Source: Gallionella sp. (GTDB lineage: Bacteria > Pseudomonadota > Gammaproteobacteria > Burkholderiales > Gallionellaceae). Taken from it: 8,001 nucleotides of DNA. The position numbers were made by a program, and so were the translations under genes. The notes below the pieces were generated by a model that saw only the letters and a program-made list of their open reading frames with translations, searched no databases and had not been told where the DNA came from. The stretch lies in NCBI GenBank assembly GCA_017880945.1, contig JADGRM010000094.1, positions 1-8,001 of the forward strand. Direction: 5' to 3'. This document shows positions 1-5,982 of the stretch, one piece after another. Numbering within the stretch: position 1 is the first letter of the stretch; every line of letters begins with the position of its first letter.

Positions 1-1229
1 TGCTGCGCCGCCGCATAGGAATGGCCGTACCAGGCATCGTTGGTCACGTTCACCAGCAATGTGGCTTGCGGCAGGGAGCGGATGATCTCTTCGCCGAACA
101 CGTCTTCGTAGCAGATATTCACCGCCACTTGCTGCCCGGCAACATTCAACGGGGCTTGATGTGCATCACCGCGCGCCAGATCACCCATCGGGATGTCGAG
201 CACGCCGTTGATGAACCAGCCCAGCAAGGGGCGCATCGGGATGAATTCGCCGAACGGCACCAGATGTTGCTTGCGGTAATGTTGTTCTTCCGCCATACCC
301 AGCGTGAAAACGCCGTTGTAGTAACTGCCGTCGCTGCGTTCGAACACGCCGATCAGCATGTCACCGCCATTTTGTCTGGCGTGGTCGCGCAGACGCTGCA
401 CATAGTTTTCCGGCACTTCATGGCGCAGCAATGGCAGCGCGGTTTCCGGCAGCACGGTGAGGCGCGCCTCATTTTGCGAAACCAGGCGACGATAGGTTTC
501 CAGCGTGCCCACCAGCGCGTCTTCGTGGAACTTGAGGTTCTGCGCGATGTCACCCTGCACCAATGCCACCGTGAACGGCTCGCCATGCGGCTGTGTCCAT
601 GCGACTGTGTGCAGCAGAGCACCTGCGGCCCAGAGCATCACCAGTGTCACCAACGCCAGCTTCCCTGGCTTGCTCCAGCGCGCTTGCGATAAAAAAACCA
701 GCAGCCCTGCGCTGACTGCCGCAACCAGCGATACGCCATACACACCGAACAAGGGCGCGTAACCCGCCAGCGGACTGTCGCTATGCGCATAGCCCAGCGT
801 CAACCATGGAAAGCCGGTGAAGATCATGCCGCGCAGCCATTCGACCGATACCCATGCTGCCGGCATCACCAACATAGTGCGCAGTCCATTCACCACGGGG
901 AACCGCGCTTGTGCATATCCGGCCAACGCGGTGAACAGTGCAAGGAATGCGGCGAAAAGCATGGTGGCTGGAAGTGCCAGCAGTAGCGGCATGTCCCCGT
1001 AATCATGCAACGCGACATAGATCCAGCCTATGCCCGCGCTGAACAAACCCAAGCCAAAGAAGAAGCCCAGCCATGCCGCTGTACGCGGCGAGTCGGCGCG
1101 CAGCCACAATGTGAACAATACAGCCAGTGCAAGTACCGGGATCGGAAAAATTCCGAACGGCGCGAATCCGAACACACAGCTCAATCCTGCGAGCAATGCC
1201 CAGCCATATTTGTTTTTCAAATAGCCCAT
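1..1229 (-). CDS. lnt: Apolipoprotein N-acyltransferase Lnt, C-terminus cut off by the window edge
   Basis: Lnt is the inner-membrane enzyme that moves an acyl chain from a phospholipid to the N-terminal cysteine of lipoproteins, the last step of lipoprotein maturation. The first 409 codons are present; the family is about 500 residues, so roughly 100 are missing. The N-terminal half (residues about 10-215) is strongly hydrophobic and contains the family-typical FAPFG and FPWLTLGY segments. A nitrilase-type domain begins near FTVALVQGD (219-227). The catalytic triad is readable: Glu262 in VLPETALP, Lys320 in YRKQHLVPFGE and Cys373 in NICYED, matching E267, K335 and C387 of E. coli. ATG 1229 is directly preceded in frame by TGA, so no longer start is possible; the Shine-Dalgarno is weak. 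In E. coli lnt directly follows corC (ybeX). Here corC lies 3.4 kb upstream on the same strand, so lnt probably needs its own promoter; I could not identify a convincing one. Confidence 0.97.
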   Translation of the reverse strand, partial: MGYLKNKYGWALLAGLSCVFGFAPFGIFPIPVLALAVLFTLWLRADSPRTAAWLGFFFGLGLFSAGIGWIYVALHDYGDMPLLLALPATMLFAAFLALFTALAGYAQARFPVVNGLRTMLVMPAAWVSVEWLRGMIFTGFPWLTLGYAHSDSPLAGYAPLFGVYGVSLVAAVSAGLLVFLSQARWSKPGKLALVTLVMLWAAGALLHTVAWTQPHGEPFTVALVQGDIAQNLKFHEDALVGTLETYRRLVSQNEARLTVLPETALPLLRHEVPENYVQRLRDHARQNGGDMLIGVFERSDGSYYNGVFTLGMAEEQHYRKQHLVPFGEFIPMRPLLGWFINGVLDIPMGDLARGDAHQAPLNVAGQQVAVNICYEDVFGEEIIRSLPQATLLVNVTNDAWYGHSYAAAQ

Positions 1230-1311
1230 TCAGAAATCCATTACAAGATGTGTTGCAAAACCCGCGCAGCATAACCGATTCAACACGCTCATTACCAACC
1301 ATCAGAAATCC
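1226..1311. repeat. Short direct repeat in the lnt / outer-membrane protein intergenic region
   Basis: TCAGAAATCC occurs at 1230-1239 and at 1302-1311. With flanks the copies are CCATTCAGAAATCC (1226-1239) and CCATCAGAAATCC (1299-1311). The first copy overlaps the lnt start codon. It could be a short local duplication or a paired regulator site, but it is brief enough to be chance. Confidence 0.3.
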
Positions 1312-1326
1312 CACGCGTAAGCCGGG

Positions 1327-1343
1327 TGCGGCAATATGCCGCA
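1327..1343. repeat. Inverted repeat next to the outer-membrane protein promoter
   Basis: TGCGGCA, a 3-base spacer ATA, and TGCCGCA form a perfect 7-bp inverted repeat. It ends exactly one base before the -35 element of the plus-strand promoter at 1344-1371. The position suits a regulator-binding site. It could also be the stem of a hairpin for transcripts entering the region, but no T-tract follows on the plus strand. Confidence 0.45.
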
Positions 1344-1371
1344 TAGACACGCTGAAATTGTTTTCTATAAT
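1344..1371 (+). promoter_or_regulatory. Sigma70-type promoter of the outer-membrane protein gene
   Basis: A -35 element TAGACA (1344-1349, 5 of 6 consensus) and a perfect -10 TATAAT (1366-1371) are separated by 16 bp. The predicted transcription start is near 1378, giving a leader of about 37 nt before ATG 1415. It is the strongest plus-strand promoter match I found in this intergenic region. Confidence 0.7.
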
Positions 1372-1414
1372 CGCTGAACGATTTTTTCAAGTAATTCACA
1401 GGTGGATCATTCCA

Positions 1415-2392
1415 ATGAAAACAAAACTGCTGTTCGCATCATTGCTCTGTACCACCAATGTTTACGCTTCCTGCGGCTCGTCATTTTGCGCGGTGAATAC
1501 CCATTGGGACACGCAAGGGTTAGTGAATGATGATGGCTTGCGTATTGACCTGCGCTATTCCTATGCGAAGGCCGATATTCCGCGCGTAGGCTCAGCAAAA
1601 GTTGCCAAGCCGCTGCCGACTGACCCGAGTTTATCGGGCGCTGAAGTTGAAAATATGCGCACCATCAATCAAACCCTGACCATGGATTTAGATTATGCGA
1701 TTAACCACCAATGGAACATCGCCGTTGGTTTGCCTTGGCTAATGCGTGATCACGCCCATCAAATTGGCGATCCATCACTCACCATTGTCGAACAAAAAAG
1801 TTTTTCAGCCTTGGGAGATATTCGTGTAGTCGGGAATTACAAACTCGATTCCGATCACCATGCCGGCAGCGGTGTGCGCTTGGGGTTGAAACTACCTACC
1901 GGCAGTACTAATCTGGAAATGGTTCCCGGCACACCGCTGGAGAGTTCCTTGCAGCCAGGAAGCGGCAGCACCGATGCGATTCTGGGCGCGTATTACCATC
2001 AAGACGTTGCCGATTCGGTGTGGGGCTGGTTTGTCAGCGGGCAGATGCAAACCGCGCTGAAGACACGCAACGACTATCGTCCCGGCAACGATGTCACTTT
2101 GGATGCGGGCGTACATTACGAACTATCTCCCGCATTGACTGGCTTGCTGCAACTGAACGCACAATTCAAAGGGCGGGACGGCGGTTTGAATCCGGGCGCC
2201 AATCCGCATTCCGGAGGACGCAGTTTGAATCTCAGTCCCGGTCTGAGCTTCGCGGTTGCGCCCAGGACCAAACTCTATGGATTCGTGCAACTGCCGTTGT
2301 ACCAATACGCGAATCCCGATCCTGCCGGAAGTCCTTACGGTCAATTGACCGCGTCATGGTCGGCATCCGTCGGTGTCAGCCAAACTTTCTGA
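1415..2392 (+). CDS. Predicted outer-membrane beta-barrel protein, function unknown
   Basis: The 325-residue product starts with a signal peptide (MKTKLLFASLLCTTNVYA, residues 1-18, cleavage expected after VYA). The mature protein opens with SCGSSFCAVNTHWDTQG, holding Cys20 and Cys25. The remainder alternates polar and hydrophobic residues with Gly/Asn/Pro turns, as in barrel strands, for example 134-160 and 226-252. It ends in VSQTF; a terminal Phe is typical of barrels recognised by the BAM machinery. It resembles the loosely defined transporter or MetA-pathway-of-phenol-degradation-like barrel group, but that name does not establish a substrate. ATG 1415 is chosen because it gives a clean signal peptide and follows AGGTGG (1400-1405) at about 9 nt; the open frame running back to 1127 overlaps lnt in antisense and is not needed. 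The gene is transcribed away from lnt and is alone on its transcript, between its own promoter and a terminator. Confidence 0.85.
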   Translation: MKTKLLFASLLCTTNVYASCGSSFCAVNTHWDTQGLVNDDGLRIDLRYSYAKADIPRVGSAKVAKPLPTDPSLSGAEVENMRTINQTLTMDLDYAINHQWNIAVGLPWLMRDHAHQIGDPSLTIVEQKSFSALGDIRVVGNYKLDSDHHAGSGVRLGLKLPTGSTNLEMVPGTPLESSLQPGSGSTDAILGAYYHQDVADSVWGWFVSGQMQTALKTRNDYRPGNDVTLDAGVHYELSPALTGLLQLNAQFKGRDGGLNPGANPHSGGRSLNLSPGLSFAVAPRTKLYGFVQLPLYQYANPDPAGSPYGQLTASWSASVGVSQTF

Positions 2393-2410
2393 TTGCTGCA
2401 TACACCCGGT

Positions 2411-2439
2411 AACGCGGCCCCATGCCGCGTTTTTTATTT
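2411..2439 (+). terminator. Rho-independent terminator after the outer-membrane protein gene
   Basis: AACGCGGC (2411-2418), loop CCCAT, and GCCGCGTT (2424-2431) form a perfect 8-bp stem followed directly by TTTTATTT. It begins 18 nt after the stop codon and separates this transcript from the pseudouridine synthase gene. Confidence 0.9.
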
Positions 2440-2512
2440 GCATTTTTAGTTCTCCGGGCACCCTGCTTTGTGCTTAAATCGCGCCTTACATAAATCGCTC
2501 AAAAAACTCTCA

Positions 2513-3244
2513 ATGGATAAAATCCGCCTCTCAAAACGCATGTCCGAACTCGGCCTGTGCTCACGCCGCGAAGCGGACGGCTATATCGAAAAAGGCTGGG
2601 TGGAAGTCGATGGCGAGATCGTCAGCGAACTGGGCAGCAAGGTCTATCCCACCCAACAAGTAAAATTACGCACCCCCGCTCAAAACACCCAACAGCAACG
2701 CGTGACGATTTTGCTCAACAAGCCGATCGGCTATGTATCCGGCCAAGCGGAACACAATTACAAACCTGCGATCACCCTGCTGGATAGTTCGACACGTTGG
2801 ACGGAGGATCATTTGCCGTTGCGCTTTCACCGCAGCCAGTTGCTCGGACTCGCACCAGCAGGCCGTTTGGATATTGACTCGCAGGGATTGCTGGTACTCA
2901 CCCAGGATGGCCGCATCGCCAAACAGCTTATCGGCGAAGATTCCAGGGTGGACAAGGAATATCTGGTGCGCGTGCAGGGCAAGCTGGAGGATAGCGGACT
3001 GGCACTGCTCAATCAGGGTCTCAAGCTGGACGGCGAGTATCTCAAGCCCGCCAAAGTGACCTGGCAAAATGAAGACCAGTTGCGCTTCGTGCTGCACGAG
3101 GGGAAAAAACGCCAGATCCGCCGCATGTGCGAATTGGTCGGCCTGAATGTGACAGGGCTGAAACGCATCCGTATCGGCAAGGTTAAGCTGGGTGATCTGC
3201 CGGTGGGACAGTGGCGGTATCTGGGCCCAGAAGAAAAATTCTAA
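2513..3244 (+). CDS. rluF: S4-domain 23S rRNA pseudouridine synthase, RluF-like (RsuA/RluB/RluE/RluF family)
   Basis: This enzyme isomerises a uridine of rRNA to pseudouridine. In E. coli, RluF acts mainly on U2604 of 23S rRNA. Residues 3-50 form an S4 RNA-binding domain (IRLSKRMSELGLCSRREAD). The catalytic core has LLNKPIGYVS (67-76), the signature GRLDIDSQGLLVLT (117-130) with catalytic Asp120, KEYLV (148-152) and GKKRQIRRMCE (197-207). The GRLD-x-DSQGL form and the QIRRMCE segment resemble RluF more than RluB, so the subfamily is likely but the exact target base is inferred. At 243 residues it lacks the basic C-terminal tail of E. coli RluF (290). ATG 2513 is chosen because the S4 domain starts right after it; a TTG at 2468 is in frame but adds only non-homologous residues. 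No clear Shine-Dalgarno is seen. It converges with the EAL gene, with 12 bp between stop codons. Confidence 0.93.
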   Translation: MDKIRLSKRMSELGLCSRREADGYIEKGWVEVDGEIVSELGSKVYPTQQVKLRTPAQNTQQQRVTILLNKPIGYVSGQAEHNYKPAITLLDSSTRWTEDHLPLRFHRSQLLGLAPAGRLDIDSQGLLVLTQDGRIAKQLIGEDSRVDKEYLVRVQGKLEDSGLALLNQGLKLDGEYLKPAKVTWQNEDQLRFVLHEGKKRQIRRMCELVGLNVTGLKRIRIGKVKLGDLPVGQWRYLGPEEKF

Positions 3245-3256
3245 AACCGAGCAGTT

Positions 3257-4465
3257 CTAAGCCGGCAAAGTGCCGGATTTTTCGTAACGAAGTGCCAACT
3301 CCTGCATCGTGGCGGCCCTGCCAAAATACCAACCCTGCCCGAAGTCACACTTCATTTCCTGGAGCTTTGCCTTCACGCCTTTGGATTCAATGCCTTCCGC
3401 AACCACAAGCATCCCCAACGAATGCGCCAACGCAACGGATGAACGCACGATTTCCAGACTCTGCGAAGATTGCAAAATCGGTTCGACGAATGCGCCATCG
3501 ATCTTTAGCGTGCCGAGCGGATAGCGCTGCAAATGCCTCAGTCCGGAATGACCCGCGCCATAATCATCAAGCGCAAGGCTGCAACCCAATTCAATCAGCC
3601 TGTGCATGATCCTCAATGCAGACTCGGGTTGCTCGACCATGACCGTTTCTGTCAATTCCAGCTTCAGTTCAGCGGCATTCATGCTTTGGCTCTCAATGAC
3701 GGATTTCACCTCTTCCACCAGCATCTCGTTGCTTAACTGGGCTGCCGATAAATTAACGCTGACAAATGGCGATTCATAATCCGTAAATTTCCTGAGCGTC
3801 ACCCAGTCTCTGCATGCCCGCTCAAGTGTCCAAAGGCCGATTTCATGTATCAAGCCGGTCTGCTCTGCAATCCACAGAAAATCTTTGGGCTGTATCACTC
3901 CGTCAGTCGGATGATGCCACCTGATCAGCGCTTCGAATCCGGCGACACGCCCATCGGCAAGATCACAGATCGGTTGATAATAAAGCTGAAATTCTTCACG
4001 GGCTAAAGCGCGCTTCATTCCGTGTGCAAGCGATAATTTTTGTGTTGCCTCGTCCTTCACGAGGTTGCGCCGCTTGGTTTGCTCCGGCGAAACTATTCCA
4101 TCTATCTCTGACAGCGCAGAGCCATCGTTCCTGTTCCTGAAACGCTCCAGAATGACAAGCAACAAATGGCGCAAAACCGGGTCGCTTTTCTCCAACAGCA
4201 CTTCCATCAGCTTGCGCGGAATAGGCACGAGCACGGTTCTCTCAATCGCTCTTACCGTTGCCGTACGAGGCTGGTAGTCGATCAGGGACACCTCTCCAAA
4301 CAACTCGCCCTTGCCTATCACTCTGATCCGATGCTCGCCATCCTGCTTCACGACCAATACTTCGACCAATCCATCTTCGATAAGATAGGCGCAATCGCCC
4401 ATGTCGCCATATTTAAAAATCTGCTGACCGCTAACAAAAATCTCTCGATCAAACTCATCAAACAT
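3257..4465 (-). CDS. Cyclic-nucleotide-binding domain fused to an EAL c-di-GMP phosphodiesterase
   Basis: The 402-residue cytoplasmic protein has no membrane segment. Residues about 5-112 form a cNMP-binding (CRP-like) sensor domain; its phosphate-binding cassette GELFGEVSLIDYQPRTATV (53-71) keeps Glu58 and Arg67, so ligand binding is plausible. A linker (113-140) leads to an EAL domain (about 145-395). By comparison with characterised EAL enzymes the metal and catalytic residues are all present: Glu178 (EAL), Asn238, Glu270, Asp300-Asp301, Lys321, Glu357 and Gln377. Loop 6 reads DDYGAGHSGL instead of the usual DDFGTGYSSL. An active phosphodiesterase hydrolysing c-di-GMP to pGpG, gated by a bound nucleotide, is therefore inferred. 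ATG 4465 is chosen because AGGGGG lies just upstream (around 4470-4476) and the sensor domain starts there; an in-frame TTG at 4591 would add 42 residues without family character. The gene lies between corC and the convergent pseudouridine synthase and is probably transcribed alone. Confidence 0.95.
   Translation of the reverse strand: MFDEFDREIFVSGQQIFKYGDMGDCAYLIEDGLVEVLVVKQDGEHRIRVIGKGELFGEVSLIDYQPRTATVRAIERTVLVPIPRKLMEVLLEKSDPVLRHLLLVILERFRNRNDGSALSEIDGIVSPEQTKRRNLVKDEATQKLSLAHGMKRALAREEFQLYYQPICDLADGRVAGFEALIRWHHPTDGVIQPKDFLWIAEQTGLIHEIGLWTLERACRDWVTLRKFTDYESPFVSVNLSAAQLSNEMLVEEVKSVIESQSMNAAELKLELTETVMVEQPESALRIMHRLIELGCSLALDDYGAGHSGLRHLQRYPLGTLKIDGAFVEPILQSSQSLEIVRSSVALAHSLGMLVVAEGIESKGVKAKLQEMKCDFGQGWYFGRAATMQELALRYEKSGTLPA
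3262..3282 (+). terminator. Rho-independent terminator of the pseudouridine synthase gene, inside the EAL gene
   Basis: CCGGCA (3262-3267), loop AAG, and TGCCGG (3271-3276) form a perfect 6-bp stem followed by ATTTTT. It starts 18 nt after the synthase stop codon. It lies wholly within the last codons (about G-T-L-P-A) of the convergent EAL gene, so the same bases encode protein on one strand and a terminator on the other. Confidence 0.8.
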
Positions 4466-4510
4466 GCTTCCCCCTACTGGATATAACTGGGTTTGGATTC
4501 GCTTATATCC

Positions 4511-4520
4511 TATTCGAATA
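4511..4520. repeat. Ten-base palindrome upstream of the cNMP-EAL gene
   Basis: TATTCGAATA is a perfect palindrome about 45 nt upstream of the EAL start codon, where a promoter or operator is expected. No known regulator site is recognised, and chance is possible in AT-rich sequence. Confidence 0.35.
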
Positions 4521-4604
4521 TATTGTGCGCTACAGCCGAATCCCCATCGATTTAGCTGATTCGAAGCTACTAATAATGGACGATATACCAAAAATCATGA
4601 TCCG

Positions 4605-4619
4605 ACTACTTTGAGTAGT
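4605..4619. repeat. Short perfect inverted repeat (hairpin) between corC and the EAL gene
   Basis: ACTACT, spacer TTG, and AGTAGT form a 6-bp hairpin. No T-tract follows on either strand, so a classic terminator is unlikely. It may be an operator half-site pair or an RNA hairpin in the corC 3' region. Confidence 0.35.
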
Positions 4620-4629
4620 TATTTGGAAA

Positions 4630-4656
4630 CAACTTTAAAGCAGAAGCTGCTTGTTG
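4630..4656 (-). terminator. Possible weak terminator downstream of corC
   Basis: On the minus strand AAGCAG-CTT-CTGCTT (4652-4638) forms a 6-bp hairpin 14 nt after the corC stop, flanked by CAAC/GTTG arms (4656-4653 and 4633-4630). The following run is only TAAAGTTGTTT, so termination would be weak or partial. Its position fits the end of the miaB-ybeY-corC transcript. Confidence 0.4.
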
Positions 4657-4666
4657 CAATAACCCA

Positions 4667-5521
4667 TTAAGTCGAATTCAGTGGGGGGGGAGTGTTGGAT
4701 TTTTTTCGCTCGACCAGCAACGAATATAACCTGCGACTATCCGCCCGCAGCACGGTGAAGGTGAGTTCGCCCAAGTGAATGTGATCGCCGCGTTTCGGTA
4801 ATTGTCCTGCGGCTTGCAACACCAGGCCCCCTACCGTGTCATACTCTTCGTCACTAAATTCCGTGCCCAGTGCGGCATTAAAATCGGCGATCTTGGTGTC
4901 GGCTTTGACACGATACTGGCCGGAGCGATCTGCGATGATATTGTCTTCCTCATCATCGAAATCGTATTCGTCCTCGATGTTACCGACGATTTGTTCCAGC
5001 ACGTCCTCGATGGTCACCATGCCGGATACACCGCCGTATTCGTCCACCACCAGCGCGATGTGGTTGCGGTTGCTGCGGAAGTCGCGCAACAGGACATTAA
5101 GACGTTTTGCTTCCGGAACGAACACGGCGGGACGCAGCATATCGCGCACATCGAATTCTTCCCCGGCGTAGTAGCGCAATAGATCCTTCGCCAGCAGGAT
5201 GCCGATGATGTTGTCTTTGTCACCGTCGACCACGGGAAAGCGCGAGTGGGCAGTTTCAATGACAAAAGGAATGAATTTTTCGGGTTGCTCGCTGATGTCG
5301 ATGACATCCATTTGCGCGCGAGGGATCATGATTTCGCGCACCTGCCGTTCGGAAACTTGCATCACGCCTTCCATCATGGACAGCGCATCGGCATCCAGCA
5401 GGTTGCGTTCATAAGCGGAATGCAGCAATTCGACGAGCTGCTCGCGATCTTCCGGTTCACGCAGCAGCAGCGTGGAAAGGCGCTCTAACAGACTGGGCTT
5501 GCTACTTTCTGTATCATCCAT
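4667..5521 (-). CDS. corC: CorC/YbeX-type CBS-domain protein
   Basis: The 284-residue soluble protein carries paired CBS domains (about 62-118 and 127-182) and a C-terminal CorC_HlyC / transporter-associated domain (about 197-273). Family marks include REIMIPRAQM (63-71), HIALVVDEYGGVSGMVTIED (154-173) and EEYDTVGGLV (225-234). It lacks the membrane DUF21 domain of larger CorB-like relatives, and its length is close to E. coli YbeX/CorC (292). CorC has been linked to Mg2+/Co2+ efflux in enterobacteria, and YbeX more recently to ribosome metabolism; the exact role here is uncertain. It starts 8 nt after the ybeY stop, so co-transcription is expected. The start ATG 5521 has no strong Shine-Dalgarno. 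A run of eight C in the coding strand (4690-4683) encodes three prolines near the C-terminus. lnt, its usual downstream partner, does not follow directly. Confidence 0.96.
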   Translation of the reverse strand: MDDTESSKPSLLERLSTLLLREPEDREQLVELLHSAYERNLLDADALSMMEGVMQVSERQVREIMIPRAQMDVIDISEQPEKFIPFVIETAHSRFPVVDGDKDNIIGILLAKDLLRYYAGEEFDVRDMLRPAVFVPEAKRLNVLLRDFRSNRNHIALVVDEYGGVSGMVTIEDVLEQIVGNIEDEYDFDDEEDNIIADRSGQYRVKADTKIADFNAALGTEFSDEEYDTVGGLVLQAAGQLPKRGDHIHLGELTFTVLRADSRRLYSLLVERKKSNTPPPLNST

Positions 5522-5529
5522 TTTCGGTA

Positions 5530-5982
5530 CTAGCTTGCATTGTAAGGATCGGGGTAGTGCAATTTTAGCATTAGCTCGGTTTCCAGTGTTTCCATCCCGG
5601 CGGCATCGGCATCGCTATCATGTTCATAGCCCTGCAGATGCAAAGCTGCATGAATGGCGAGATGGGCGTAATGCGCCAACAAATCCTTATGCTGTGCGGC
5701 CGCTTCGCGCTCGACTACCGGGGCACAGATCACCACATCGCCAGAAAAAGGCTCGGTATCATCGTATACGAATGTCAGCACGTTGGTAGCGTAATCCTTG
5801 CCGCGGAAATTCTTGTTCAAATCGCGGCCTTCCGGTTCATCGACGATGCGCATGGTGATGCTTGCCTCGTGTTGCAACGCGACTTTTATCCAGCGGCGAA
5901 ATTGTGCGCGTGTTGGCAAGCTCTGCGCGCCGCTCGCATATTGTACCGCCAGGGAAAGCTTGTGGGACGAGAGTTTACCCAT
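5530..5982 (-). CDS. ybeY: Endoribonuclease YbeY, 16S rRNA maturation factor
   Basis: YbeY is a zinc-dependent RNase needed for 16S rRNA 3'-end maturation and 70S ribosome quality control. The 150-residue product matches the family length. The zinc motif HAALHLQGYEH provides His111, His115 and His121 (family pattern H-x3-H-x5-H). The conserved LNKNFRGKDYATNVLTF segment (55-71) holds Arg60, conserved in the family. The following DAAGMETLE resembles the usual post-motif helix. The start ATG 5982 overlaps the miaB stop by one base (TGATG), which points to translational coupling. corC follows after 8 nt. In E. coli ybeZ, a PhoH-like ATPase gene, sits between miaB and ybeY and its product works with YbeY; it is absent here. 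Confidence 0.97.
   Translation of the reverse strand: MGKLSSHKLSLAVQYASGAQSLPTRAQFRRWIKVALQHEASITMRIVDEPEGRDLNKNFRGKDYATNVLTFVYDDTEPFSGDVVICAPVVEREAAAQHKDLLAHYAHLAIHAALHLQGYEHDSDADAAGMETLETELMLKLHYPDPYNAS

Larger units (their letters stand above)
4466..4666. other. AT-rich intergenic region with several symmetrical elements
   Basis: The 201 bases between the corC stop and the EAL gene start hold no credible gene. They must contain the EAL gene's minus-strand promoter. A weak candidate is the -10-like TATAAG inside GGATATAAGC (around 4501-4510), without a good -35. Besides the palindrome and two hairpins listed separately, there is an inverted pair GGATTCG (4495-4501) and CGAATCC (4537-4543). 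CGAAT/ATTCG words recur through the region. Confidence 0.5.

Noticed and set aside
21..692. Plus-strand open frame of 223 codons at the left edge
   Set aside because: It lies antisense to lnt, whose catalytic residues are all readable; its composition is typical of a mirror frame.
1250..1286. GTGTTG ... CAACAC inverted repeat upstream of lnt
   Set aside because: The 6-bp arms are 25 bases apart with no further symmetry; this is likely chance.
1003..1350. Minus-strand open frame of 115 codons overlapping the start of lnt
   Set aside because: It is out of frame with lnt and covers its N-terminal codons without any recognisable domain or ribosome-binding site.
1127..1414. N-terminal extension of the outer-membrane protein frame
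   Set aside because: The extension overlaps lnt in antisense and has no protein character; the ATG at 1415 gives a proper signal peptide, Shine-Dalgarno and promoter spacing.
4576..4614. Tiny plus-strand open frame of 12 codons between corC and the EAL gene
   Set aside because: It has no Shine-Dalgarno and no promoter, and frames this short are expected by chance.
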